A stretch of DNA of 64,000 nucleotides, from the NCBI RefSeq assembly GCF_008369935.1, contig NZ_VTUZ01000011.1, positions 62,001 through 126,000 on the forward strand, written 5' to 3'. The translations under genes and the position numbers were made by a program. This document shows, one piece after another, positions 42,317-51,237 of this stretch. Position 1 is the first letter of the stretch, and the number at the start of each line of letters is the position of its first letter. The stretch comes from Paraburkholderia panacisoli (GTDB lineage: Bacteria; Pseudomonadota; Gammaproteobacteria; Burkholderiales; Burkholderiaceae). The notes beneath the pieces are model-generated. The model made no database searches. It was given only the letters and a program-made list of their open reading frames with translations, and was not told the origin of the DNA.

Positions 42317-42466
42317 GGGGCAATTGAAGTACGCCCGATTATAGAATCTCCGCGGCCCGACATTCATCGACCAGCCCGCTTGCGACGGATGCGCTCGATG
42401 CAACGCTCGCGCTTCCTTGTAACCCGAGCGCGAGCATTGCCGAGGTCATGCGCCGCTTGCGCTTTT

Positions 42467-42904
42467 TTAGTCGTAGTGGCGATGCTTGTGGTGCTTGCCC
42501 GAACGGTAGCCGTGCGAGTAGTCGTTCGCATAGGAGTTGGAACGCGAGATGTTTCCGCCGAGTGCCGAACCCGCGCCGCCGCCCAACGCCGCGCCGACCA
42601 GGCCGCCGCCACGGCCGCCCATCGCATTGCCGGCCGCCGTGCCCGCACCGCCGCCCAGCGCGCCACCGATGATCGCGCCCGTGCGCTCGCGGCGATTCGA
42701 CGTCACCGCGCCGCCGGCTCCGCCGCCGACCGCGCCGCCGATCACGGCGCCCGTGCTGCCGCCCACCGCGCCACCAAGCGCCGCGCCGGCCACGCCGCCG
42801 AGTGCGCCGCCAAGCGCGTTGTTCATATCGCCAGCAACTGCCGACAACGATGCAGCAGCAGTCAATGCAGCAACGGCCACCATCTGGATGATCTTCTTCG
42901 ACAT
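42467..42904 (-). CDS. exported glycine-zipper protein
   Basis: A 145-residue protein. A signal peptide (MSKKIIQMVAVAALTAAASL, cleavage near AVA) is followed by about 90 residues of Gly/Ala repeats (GGAxGGxxGAxxGGA), the glycine-zipper pattern of outer-membrane or envelope proteins. It ends in a His/Arg/Tyr-rich tail (RSGKHHKHRHYD) that could bind metal. Such proteins insert in or rigidify membranes; the exact role is unknown. Single gene with its own promoter region to the right. Confidence 0.8.
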   Translation of the reverse strand: MSKKIIQMVAVAALTAAASLSAVAGDMNNALGGALGGVAGAALGGAVGGSTGAVIGGAVGGGAGGAVTSNRRERTGAIIGGALGGGAGTAAGNAMGGRGGGLVGAALGGGAGSALGGNISRSNSYANDYSHGYRSGKHHKHRHYD

Positions 42905-43187
42905 AAGAGGCTCTTTTGTTTTCTTGAGACGGCGCCGAGTATAACCGGCCTTTCGAAAGGCTTTTGTAACTGCCAGAGGTCGACTCGGTAAGACGTGTAA
43001 CAAAATGATCGCGCCGGTTTTGAGGGATCGCGTCGGGTCGCAGTGAGGTCTGGCGGTTGGCCGATAAGGCAAAGGTTTGTCGCTTTATTTCATTTGGATC
43101 ACTAAATAACCTGCATTTCAAATGCGTACGGCGAATTCGCGAACCACCGCATCACGATGGCTCGCGAACCCGCCGCTCATTCCGCTC

Positions 43188-44885
43188 TTATCCGCGCCGC
43201 TTCTTCTTCAACTCGATCGTCTCGAACAACTCATAGTCCGGCGTCGGCGTTTGGTCCGCGCCCGGCGCGTGATAGTAGTTCATCGTAATGGTCGTCTCGC
43301 CGCCAGGCTGCCCCGGATCGTGATCGAACACCGCAATGCCGTAGCCCGTGCCGGTGTCGCGCTGCGCCGACCAGATCGCGTCTTCGACCGCATCCGCACT
43401 GGCCCGCGTGAAGGTCCCCGCTGTCGCGGCGGGAACCGGACGATTGGTCCGGGTGAAAATGCGCGCCTGCGGCAGCCCCGTGCCGATGTCCACGCCATAC
43501 ACGTCCAGCGGCGCGCTCGTGCCGCCACCGCCGAGAATCAGGTGAATCGTGCCGTGGCTCGTATCGAACGTCGACGCACCCGACGATACCGCCGACATGA
43601 TCGGCTTCGGCTGCAACGTATCGACCGGCCGGCCCGTCGCGATGTCGGTGCCCTTGTTGTGATTGCAGCCGCGCACGGGATAGCTGCGCTCGTAGTCGTG
43701 ATCGTGGCCGCACAGCACCAGGTCGACGCCGTATCGGTCGAATAGCGGCAGCCACGCTTCGCGGATCCCCTTGTCCGAACCGTTGCCGGTCTGCGACGAA
43801 CTCAGCGCGTCCTGATGCATCTGCACGATGATCCAGTCCACGTCGTCGTCCTGCGCGGCGTGATGAAGGACTTTCTCGAGCCAGCGCGTCTGTTCGCCGA
43901 CGCTATATCCGCGCACGTATAGCGAGGTGCCCGGTCGAATCGGCGGATTGCCGGTGCTGGCGACCGGCACCAGCGAAGCCGGTCCGGCAACGAACGCAGC
44001 CGCGTCCTGATAGACGACATCGTCCGCATCGAGCGAGATGAACAGCACGGAACTCACGCGGAAGCTGTACCAACGCCCCTGGAAACGCGAGTGATTGTCG
44101 GGCAGCGCATAGCGCGAGAGATACGACGCGAGGCCCTGCTCGCCATTGTGAAATTCGAGTTCGTGGTTGCCGGGACACGGCATCCACGGGCGGTTCGACG
44201 CCGACGTCTGCGCGTTGTTGCCGAAGTCGCGCCACACCTCCGGCTGTTGCATCGGGTTCAGATTGGCGTAGCAGAGGTCGCCGTTGAGCAGATGGAACAG
44301 CGGCTGGAAACGCTCGACCGCCTGCACCGCGAAGCGGCTTTGCGGCGACGACAACACCCAGCCGGTATTGGGCGTCGCGAGATCGCCATAGCTCGTCCAG
44401 CGAAACGGCGCGCGGCCGCGCGGCGCGGTGCGAAAGCTCGCGGTGAAAGGCTGCGCCACATTGCTGTCATTCTCCGCCGTCACCTCGTACTGATAGTTGG
44501 TATCGGCTTTCAGATCACGCAGACGCGCGTGATAGGTAAACACGACTTCGCCGTTGATGCCATCCGTATACGTGCTTTGGACCGCGTGCACAGTATGCCG
44601 CTTCGAGTCCGCGCCGCCGATACGCACCTGCGGATTCACCGCCGGCGCAACCGAGGCCCACGACACCGTGACCTCGCTCGTCGGGTCGTTGCCCCAGGTC
44701 AGATGGATCTGCTCGGGCGTGCCATCGGGTGCATTGCCGCTGGCGCCGCGCGCCGCCGATGCCAGCGTGCTGGCCGCCGTGGCGAGGCCGGATGCGCCGG
44801 CAAACTTCAGGAACCCACGACGCGAGACGATGGAAGCGCCCTGATCATCGGGCGGCGAAGCCTTGACGATTTTTCTGTTCGACAT
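43188..44885 (-). CDS. Tat-exported purple acid phosphatase-like protein
   Basis: About 565 residues. The Tat signal carries SRRGFLKFAG. A purple-acid-phosphatase N-terminal fibronectin-like domain follows (EQIHLTWGNDPTSEVTVSWA). The metallophosphoesterase domain has all motif blocks: SYGDLAT, LNGDLCYAN, CPGNHELEF, VQMHQDA and GHDHDYERSY. These ligate a two-metal centre that hydrolyses phosphate esters. The protein is exported folded to the periplasm. ATG 44885 is preferred; a TTG at 44921 is also in frame. Expression under phosphate limitation would be expected, but no clear Pho box is visible. Confidence 0.87.
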   Translation of the reverse strand: MSNRKIVKASPPDDQGASIVSRRGFLKFAGASGLATAASTLASAARGASGNAPDGTPEQIHLTWGNDPTSEVTVSWASVAPAVNPQVRIGGADSKRHTVHAVQSTYTDGINGEVVFTYHARLRDLKADTNYQYEVTAENDSNVAQPFTASFRTAPRGRAPFRWTSYGDLATPNTGWVLSSPQSRFAVQAVERFQPLFHLLNGDLCYANLNPMQQPEVWRDFGNNAQTSASNRPWMPCPGNHELEFHNGEQGLASYLSRYALPDNHSRFQGRWYSFRVSSVLFISLDADDVVYQDAAAFVAGPASLVPVASTGNPPIRPGTSLYVRGYSVGEQTRWLEKVLHHAAQDDDVDWIIVQMHQDALSSSQTGNGSDKGIREAWLPLFDRYGVDLVLCGHDHDYERSYPVRGCNHNKGTDIATGRPVDTLQPKPIMSAVSSGASTFDTSHGTIHLILGGGGTSAPLDVYGVDIGTGLPQARIFTRTNRPVPAATAGTFTRASADAVEDAIWSAQRDTGTGYGIAVFDHDPGQPGGETTITMNYYHAPGADQTPTPDYELFETIELKKKRRG

Positions 44886-45105
44886 GTCCGGTGGTGTTGT
44901 ATGGGGATGGAAGAACGCCAACGCTTACGCGTGCGCATCGCGCTGCCCGCGCTCAAGCGTGCGCTGCCGGGGGTGTGCTTGACGCACGCGAGCACCGATC
45001 CTAGCCGCGAAGCTGTGACAACCGGATGAAACAGCGTTGCTGAGCAAAAGCGCGGCAACGCATCGATTGCAGCGCCGCGGCAACAGACATCTGTCCGCCC
45101 AACCG

Positions 45106-45525
45106 CTAATGCGAGGGCGGCTGCGGATTATTCGCCGGATTGGTATCGAATCTGAAAACGCGGAAGATGCCGTTTGCGTGGACCAGTTTCAACAGTTCGG
45201 TCTCGATGGCATCCGCGATTTCTTTGCCATAGACTTCATCACCATTTACATAGACTGTAAACGACTGCAAGTACTTCGCTTTCTTCTCCGGATTTTCGAT
45301 CGTGTCCCGGGTCCACTGATAGAGCGGATAGTTTTCCGTCCCCAGTCTTTCCGCCTCGCTGACATAATCGGCGAACGCATCGAACTGGCATTTCAACGAT
45401 GCGCTGTATCTGCGCAGAACATCGCGCAGTGCGGCATGCGCCGCATTTGATGAGTCGGCGCGCAAAGCGTGCGCCAGTTCAGGCGAGACGGTGATCCTCA
45501 ACTGAAATTGCAATGGGGCGGTCAT
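45106..45525 (-). CDS. hypothetical protein
   Basis: A 139-residue protein without a signal or membrane segment. ATG 45525 follows GAGGTGGAC. The sequence is mixed alpha/beta (LQFQLRITVSPELAHALRAD, then YLQSFTVYVNGDEVYGKEIA) and ends in a polar NPANNPQPPSH tail. I do not recognise a domain. It starts 34 bases after the stop of the GGDEF/EAL gene on the same strand, so it may be co-expressed with it. Confidence 0.65.
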   Translation of the reverse strand: MTAPLQFQLRITVSPELAHALRADSSNAAHAALRDVLRRYSASLKCQFDAFADYVSEAERLGTENYPLYQWTRDTIENPEKKAKYLQSFTVYVNGDEVYGKEIADAIETELLKLVHANGIFRVFRFDTNPANNPQPPSH

Positions 45526-45558
45526 GTCCACCTCGATGATCTATCTCGACGCCGGACC

Positions 45559-47508
45559 TCAAGGCCGCGCGCTCGCGATCTTGACCACGGAATGCTCGGC
45601 CGGGTTGGCTGCGATCTGCTCGATCTCGCTGCCACGCAGCGGCCTGCCCAACAGAAAGCCTTGCGCGTGCGTGCATCCGCACACGCGCACGAAATCCAGT
45701 TGCTCCTGCGTTTCGATCCCTTCCGCCGTGGTCGGCATGCCGATTTCGCGCGCCAGCGCCACGATCCCGCGCACCACGGCCGCGGATTCGCGACCATGCA
45801 CGGACTCCTTGACGAACGAGCTGTCGATCTTCAACTTGTCGAACGGAAAGCGCACGAGCGTCGACATGGTCGAAAAGCCGGTGCCGAAATCGTCGAGCGC
45901 GAGGCCGATGCCCAACGCGCGCAACCTCGCGACGTTGCGCCGTGTCACGGTGTCGTCGTTCAGCAGCACGGTCTCCGTCACCTCGATGTTCAGGCGCTCC
46001 GGCGGAAGCCTCGTCCTGCGCAGAATCGCCGCGACTGTCGAAGCAAACGATTCCTCGCGCAACTGCACCGGCGACACGTTCACGGCCACCGCGACCTTGT
46101 CCTGCCAAGTCGCCGCTTCCGAGCACGACTGCAGCAACGCCCATTCCCCCAATGCGAGGATCAGGCCGGTGCGTTCGGCAGTTGGAATGAACGCGGCCGG
46201 GGAAAGCTCGCCGCGGGTCGGATGGGTCCAGCGCAACAGCGCTTCTCGGCCGGAAACCGCGCCGTCACTGAGATCGACAATCGGCTGATACTCCATGCGC
46301 AAACCATTGAACGACTTCAACGCGCCTTCAAGGTCGCTGCGCAGCAGGCTCAGGCTTTCATCCGACACGTGCTTGTCGGCATCGAAAACGGCGAACGCGC
46401 TTTTGCCGCTGCGTTTGACCGCATATAACGCACGGTCGGCGCAGATCAGTAATTGCGGTCCCGTCTTTGCGTGCTCCGGATAGAGCGAAACACCGACGCT
46501 CGCGCCGATATGCACGAGCGCTTCGCTCAACGCAAACGGGCGCGCGAGTGTCTTGACGATGCGATCGGCCAGCACACGCACCTCGCGCACCTGGCTCATC
46601 CCATCGGCAATGGCGACGAATTCGTCGCCGGCAAGGCGTCCGACCAGATCACCGCTCGGTAGAATTTCACGCAAGCGGCTCGCCGCCTCCTGCAGAATCT
46701 GATCGCCCGCTGCATGGCCCAGGCTGTCGTTGATCGCCTTGAAGCCGTCCAGATCGATCAGTAGAACAGCGAACGGCTGGTCCTCACGCAAGACGCCCAT
46801 TTCCGTGCGCTCCAGCAGCAGTTCGCTGATACGCGCGCGATTGGGCAAGCCGGTGAGGCTGTCCTGACGAGCCAGGCGGTGGCTGTTTTCACGCGCCAAC
46901 AACAATGCGACGGTATCGCGATTGCTGCGCAGCGCCACGGTGAAGAAACCCGCGGCGCAGAACGGCGCCTGAAACAGCAGCACGAGCTTGCCATTGCCGG
47001 GCGACAGCGCCGCACCGAGACCCAACAAGCTGAGAATGAAGGAAATCTGCAACAGCACGAGCCGGGGTGTCCCCGCATTGCGTCCGGCCAATCCGCCGAT
47101 CACACCCACCGCGCAAACGTTGCCGAGCAGAAAAAGCGTCTGGTTTCCGCTGATATTGCACAGCAGTGTGCCGAAGCCGAATAGCACGCTCCATAGCAGG
47201 CTCGCCAACAGAAACGCTGAGGTCGGCGTCGGCCGGTCTTGCGCGCTACGCGTACGGCATAACCAGATCAACGCGAGGCGCGTGATCAGCAACGCGACGA
47301 CGGCGATGCCCCACGCGGCGTAAAGCGGAATCGGATACAGATAGAATGCGGTTGCGCAGACGCTGATTTCGCAAATCGACGCGAATATGATCGACGCGGT
47401 TCGCGTGAATAAATGCGCGAGCAGAATCTGGCGGTTGTCTGGGCTCAGATTCTGAGCGGAGGACACTACCCATTTGAAAAATGGAGACCTGGGTTCGCTG
47501 AAAGCCAT
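45559..47508 (-). CDS. membrane GGDEF-EAL cyclic-di-GMP protein
   Basis: 649 residues: about six N-terminal membrane helices (40-200), then a GGDEF domain (about 213-375) and an EAL domain (about 390-630). The GGDEF site reads AGDEF in GRLAGDEFVAIA, and the RxxD inhibitory site is absent, so cyclase activity is doubtful. The EAL domain keeps EALLRW, VNVSPVQL, EVTETVLL, DDFGTGFSTMS, KIDSSFV and TAEGIET, so phosphodiesterase activity (cyclic-di-GMP to pGpG) is expected. The GGDEF domain may serve as a GTP-sensing module. Likely to favour motility over biofilm. Confidence 0.88.
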   Translation of the reverse strand: MAFSEPRSPFFKWVVSSAQNLSPDNRQILLAHLFTRTASIIFASICEISVCATAFYLYPIPLYAAWGIAVVALLITRLALIWLCRTRSAQDRPTPTSAFLLASLLWSVLFGFGTLLCNISGNQTLFLLGNVCAVGVIGGLAGRNAGTPRLVLLQISFILSLLGLGAALSPGNGKLVLLFQAPFCAAGFFTVALRSNRDTVALLLARENSHRLARQDSLTGLPNRARISELLLERTEMGVLREDQPFAVLLIDLDGFKAINDSLGHAAGDQILQEAASRLREILPSGDLVGRLAGDEFVAIADGMSQVREVRVLADRIVKTLARPFALSEALVHIGASVGVSLYPEHAKTGPQLLICADRALYAVKRSGKSAFAVFDADKHVSDESLSLLRSDLEGALKSFNGLRMEYQPIVDLSDGAVSGREALLRWTHPTRGELSPAAFIPTAERTGLILALGEWALLQSCSEAATWQDKVAVAVNVSPVQLREESFASTVAAILRRTRLPPERLNIEVTETVLLNDDTVTRRNVARLRALGIGLALDDFGTGFSTMSTLVRFPFDKLKIDSSFVKESVHGRESAAVVRGIVALAREIGMPTTAEGIETQEQLDFVRVCGCTHAQGFLLGRPLRGSEIEQIAANPAEHSVVKIASARP

Positions 47509-48045
47509 GACCTGCGCATTTGACGGTTAGTGGAATCAAACGAGGTATGCGCAGCAATTATTACGTAAACTTAAAGTATCAGGTTAATTCAAGACTGTGA
47601 TTGTGTGCGGCATAGAGCGTACGGGGCAAAGAAAAAGGGAGGATATCAATTGGAATACCCGATCACGCTTGGGACAGCAGCGAATCGGGCGATGTTTTTT
47701 CGGACCGATGGGAGTTCAACTGTGGCGCGACCACATAACTGAAGTGTTGTTTTTCGACGTAGAAGCGGAATGCGGCGGCAATGGCTCTGATGCAATGCGG
47801 CAATGGCTAGCTTTCGATATTAATTGCCCGATTGCCACATCAGGGAGCCCGATTATTCGAATCGTGCTGTGGGCCCCGTATTCGCAATAGCCACAGCATT
47901 TACCGCGAGGTCGATTGGCGACGGCTGCGGTGATGGCTGTCGCAAAGCATCCACGCCTGCCTGCGCAACCTGAGCGTGCTGCCCGGACTGCATTAACGCG
48001 GCGCAGGCGCTATACCCGTTACAGAAAACCTGGCCGCTGAAAGCG
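47509..48045. other. gene-free region
   Basis: About 540 bases between same-strand genes. An open frame at 47597-47890 (+) has no recognisable domain or Shine-Dalgarno. The promoter of the GGDEF-EAL gene should be near 47520-47600, where the sequence is AT-rich (AATTATTACG, AACTTAAAG). Confidence 0.4.
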
Positions 48046-48357
48046 CTACGGATTGCCTTTGAGCGTGAATGGCGCCAGCAACGCCTGCACATCGACTTGC
48101 TGCCCCTGCAGAAGCAGCAGCCTCGCGTGAAGCACCATGTTCTCGAGAACAAGCTTGGCGGTGCTCAGCAGATACAACGCGTGGATGTCGGACACCGGCA
48201 TGTTGCACGCCTCGACGGTGTGGTGGCGTTCGACGAGTGAAGTCATGACGAGCCGCCGCAGTTCCTGCTCGCCAAACGGCAGATCCGCATAGTCGATCGG
48301 GTCATCCGCTTCGACTTCCCGCAGCATGTCCACCAGCGTTTCGGTGCTTACTTGCAT
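48046..48357 (-). CDS. hypothetical protein
   Basis: A 103-residue, mostly helical cytoplasmic protein: STETLVDMLREVEADDPIDY, YADLPFGEQELRRLVMTSLV and SDIHALYLLSTAKLVLENMV. ATG 48357 is preferred to 48381 because TGGAGCGG lies just upstream. No domain recognised. It stands alone between a gene-free region and an SDR gene. Confidence 0.65.
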   Translation of the reverse strand: MQVSTETLVDMLREVEADDPIDYADLPFGEQELRRLVMTSLVERHHTVEACNMPVSDIHALYLLSTAKLVLENMVLHARLLLLQGQQVDVQALLAPFTLKGNP

Positions 48358-48493
48358 ATGTCCGCTCCATGTCGTCGTCAAGGACCAGCATCGCCAAGCT
48401 TCGTCATCCAGCGCTTCCAGACTACCGCGTCAATTCATCCGAGTCCAGCTTGAATGGTGGGACGTGCAACGCGGCAGCATCGCGAGGCACGGC

Positions 48494-49264
48494 TCAAATC
48501 GACTTGACTTCACCACCGTCCATTCTCAGCGTCGAGCCCGTCATCCAGTGCGCGGCGGGCGAAACGATGAAAGCCATCAACTCGGCAATTTCGTCGGGCG
48601 TGCCATAGCGGGCAATGCCCGCTTCGGCGGGAAACTTCTGCGTCGCCTCTTCGACGCTCATGTCATGCAGTGGCGCCCAATGCTCCAGGTAGGAGCGCCG
48701 CCGGCCGGTCATCACCGGTCCGGGCAATACGCTGTTGACCTGTACATCATCAGTGACGCCGCGGTCCGAGAAGGCTTTCGCGAGCGCGACGATTGCCGCG
48801 TTGATCGTGCCCACCGCCGCGTACGGCGCCTTCGGGAACAGCGCCGAATTGCCCGACATCAGCACGACCGACCCATGCGTCGCTTTCAGCGATGGCCATG
48901 CCGCCATCGTCAGACGCCGTGCGCCATGCAGCTTCAGCGCGAAGCCGTTGTCCCATTGCTCGTCGCTCATGTCGAACACGTCGATTTGCGGCACAGCCCC
49001 CGCGATGTTCAGCAATGTATCGATCTGTCCGAACGCGCCGAGCGTCTGGTCGACGACCTGCTGCGCGGCGTCAGGCTTAGCGAGGTCGAGCCCGATGACG
49101 AGAGGCTCGGCACCGGCCTTCTTTACTTCGGCGGCAACCTGTTCGAGGTTCTCGCGATTGCGGGCGACGAGCACGATCGACGAGAAATCCCGCGCCAGCC
49201 TGATGGCAGTCGAACGGCCGATCCCCTGGCTCGCGCCCGTGACGATTGCGACTCTTTTAGACAT
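48494..49264 (-). CDS. SDR-fold protein lacking the catalytic lysine
   Basis: A 256-residue short-chain dehydrogenase-like protein. TGASQGIG at 9-16 and the NIAGA core are intact, but the usual YxxxK reads YAAVG (APYAAVGTINAAIVAL), so the catalytic Lys is Gly. The catalytic-serine region (VLMSGNSALFPK) is present. It may bind a dinucleotide without normal dehydrogenase activity, or use another base. ATG 49264 has AAGGAGCGTAGGA upstream. It is followed in the direction of transcription by nothing close; upstream on the same strand are two hydrolases. Confidence 0.82.
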   Translation of the reverse strand: MSKRVAIVTGASQGIGRSTAIRLARDFSSIVLVARNRENLEQVAAEVKKAGAEPLVIGLDLAKPDAAQQVVDQTLGAFGQIDTLLNIAGAVPQIDVFDMSDEQWDNGFALKLHGARRLTMAAWPSLKATHGSVVLMSGNSALFPKAPYAAVGTINAAIVALAKAFSDRGVTDDVQVNSVLPGPVMTGRRRSYLEHWAPLHDMSVEEATQKFPAEAGIARYGTPDEIAELMAFIVSPAAHWMTGSTLRMDGGEVKSI

Positions 49265-49427
49265 TCCTACGCTCCTTGTTTCAAGAACAAATGAATAGCC
49301 CGTTGGAATACGGCGAACGCCTTTTTCGTCAAGTGACCGCGCTATCGCTCGGCATCGGCCAACGGGCACCAATCCAGCACATATCAGTGCAGCTCGACGC
49401 GCCGATGCCGCCCAATGCACACGCGAC

Positions 49428-50282
49428 TCATCGAATGAGGAAATCCGAAATAGCAGCGGCAATCTCCGCTGCGTGCGTCTCCAGCGCGAAATGACCGGTA
49501 TCGAAGAAGCGCACTTCCGCGTCCGGTATATCGCGCCTGAATGCCTCGGCGCCCGGTGGCAAAAAGAACGGATCGTTCTTTCCCCACACCGCAAGAAGCG
49601 GTGGCCGATGCGTGCGGAAATACTGCTGAAACGCGGGATACAGTGCGACGTTGCTGCGGTAGTCGCCGAACAGATCGAGCTGAATCTCGTCCGCGCCCGG
49701 CCGGCTCAGATAGAAGTCATCAAGGGAATATCCGTCCGGCGATACGAGTGCCGTGTCACGCACGCCGTGCGTGTATTGAAAGACGGTCGTCTCGTGCGTG
49801 AGCAGCGCGCGCAGCGCTTCACGGTTGGCGCGAGAGGGCTCTTGCCAATACGCTCGAATCGGATTCCAGCCGTCGCTCAAGCCCTCTTCGTAAGCATTGC
49901 CGTTCTGCGAAATCAGCGCCGCAATCCGCTCGGGATGCTTGAGTGCGAGCCGGAAGCCTGTTGGCGCACCGTAGTCGAATACGTACAGCGCAAAACGATC
50001 GAAGCCGATCACTTCCGTAAAGCGATCAATGACGCTCGCCACGTTGTCGAACGTATAGGCGAATTGGTCACGCGCAGGCATATCCGACTGTCCGAAGCCG
50101 GGCAGATCCGGCGCGACGATATGAAACCGGTCGGCGAGCTTCGGAATCAGATCGCGAAACATGTGGCTCGAACTTGGAAAGCCGTGCAGAAGCAGCAGCT
50201 TCGGTGCGCCTTGACGACCCGCTTCGCGATAGAACACCTTGAAGCCGTCGACGTCGGCATGGCGATAGGAGATGGACGACAT
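49428..50282 (-). CDS. alpha/beta-hydrolase, haloalkane-dehalogenase/epoxide-hydrolase-like
   Basis: A 284-residue cytoplasmic hydrolase. HGFPSSSHMF at 33-42 forms the oxyanion region, and DLPGFGQSDMP follows strand 4. The elbow is YVFDYGAPTG with Asp103 as nucleophile, as in haloalkane dehalogenases and epoxide hydrolases. WGKNDPFF and DTGHFALETH supply the acid and base. ATG 50282 is preferred to 50297 because of GGAGGAAAGTC. It is related to, but clearly different from, the repeated hydrolases at 2729 and 14153. It lies in a run of three same-strand genes with the SDR and another hydrolase. Confidence 0.85.
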   Translation of the reverse strand: MSSISYRHADVDGFKVFYREAGRQGAPKLLLLHGFPSSSHMFRDLIPKLADRFHIVAPDLPGFGQSDMPARDQFAYTFDNVASVIDRFTEVIGFDRFALYVFDYGAPTGFRLALKHPERIAALISQNGNAYEEGLSDGWNPIRAYWQEPSRANREALRALLTHETTVFQYTHGVRDTALVSPDGYSLDDFYLSRPGADEIQLDLFGDYRSNVALYPAFQQYFRTHRPPLLAVWGKNDPFFLPPGAEAFRRDIPDAEVRFFDTGHFALETHAAEIAAAISDFLIR

Positions 50283-50366
50283 GACTTTCCTCCACATATG
50301 AACAAGATTGAGTGAGCCATGAAAGGCTCAGGGTGACGCACTGCATGACGGCGCTTGCCGGCTTCT

Positions 50367-51062
50367 TCAACGATCCAACACCGCTTGAGCCGCTTTGACG
50401 ATGAGGTCGGTCACGGTCTGCGCGGCCGTGACGATCGGCGCATGATCGGCCTCGCACGAATGCACTTCGGCGCCCATCCGCCGCGCCATGAAATGTTGCG
50501 TGGCGGGGCTGATCATTCGGTCCTCTTCAGCGACGAGGAACCAGCTCGGCCGGTCTTTCCACAGCGGCCGCGCGACCTTTTCGCCGATGCACGCCGCCGC
50601 AATCGGACGCTGAACCGCCGCAAGCAATTGCACCTCTTGCGCTGTCGCGTGTTGCGCAAACGCGGCGGCGAACGCGTCTTCCGGCAGCCATATCAAGCCA
50701 TGCGAATCAGGCGCCAGCTTCGGCGCCTGCGGATGCGTTTCGCCGCGATAGAACACATCGGCGACGGTTTCCCCTTCGTCGGGTGCGAGCGCGGCCACAT
50801 AGACCAACGCCGCGACGTTTTCCGCGCGGACCGATCCGATCACTGCTCCCGCATACGCGTGGCCAGCCAGCACGACAGGACCGTCGATCCGTTCGAGCGT
50901 TCGATTGAGCGCGGCCACGTCGTCGCCTAACGAAGTCAGCGGCAACGCCGCCGCAATCGCGTTCATGCCACGCGCTTTCAGACCGTGGATCACCTTGCCC
51001 CAGCTCGATCCATCTGCCCATGCGCCGTGCACGAGCACCACATTCACTTCACCAACGGACAT
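50367..51062 (-). CDS. alpha/beta-hydrolase-fold protein without nucleophile
   Basis: A 231-residue relative of the esterase at 1236-2015, lacking its signal peptide. VLVHGAWADGSSWGKV matches the oxyanion region, but the elbow reads GHAYAG (residues 67-72), with Ala where Ser98 stands in the relative. The downstream parts (VAEEDRMISP and ADHAPIV) are kept. It is therefore unlikely to be a serine esterase and may be a binding protein or use another mechanism. ATG 51062 has CAGAGGAGAGAAGC. It is divergent from a CGNR-type regulator, which may control it. Confidence 0.82.
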   Translation of the reverse strand: MSVGEVNVVLVHGAWADGSSWGKVIHGLKARGMNAIAAALPLTSLGDDVAALNRTLERIDGPVVLAGHAYAGAVIGSVRAENVAALVYVAALAPDEGETVADVFYRGETHPQAPKLAPDSHGLIWLPEDAFAAAFAQHATAQEVQLLAAVQRPIAAACIGEKVARPLWKDRPSWFLVAEEDRMISPATQHFMARRMGAEVHSCEADHAPIVTAAQTVTDLIVKAAQAVLDR

Positions 51063-51129
51063 GCTTCTCTCCTCTGAAGAAAGCAGGCTCCCGCTGCGGC
51101 CCACGTGTATCCGTCGGGACTTGCATCCT

Positions 51130-51202
51130 GTAACCTGCTATATGTGTTTAGTCAGGTTACTCATTTTGAACGTAACTTGTCAACTGCATTTTTAGCGGTT
51201 AC
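51130..51202. promoter_or_regulatory. GTAAC half-site array in divergent promoter
   Basis: Four related half-sites lie between the hydrolase and CGNR genes: GTAACCTG (51130-51137), CAGGTTAC (51153-51160, the exact inverse), GTAACTTG (51172-51179) and GGTTAC (51197-51202). The region is AT-rich. They could be sites for the CGNR regulator. Confidence 0.5.
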
Positions 51203-51237
51203 ACTTTCCTCATTGCATTTTGCTTTCAAGCCGACCG

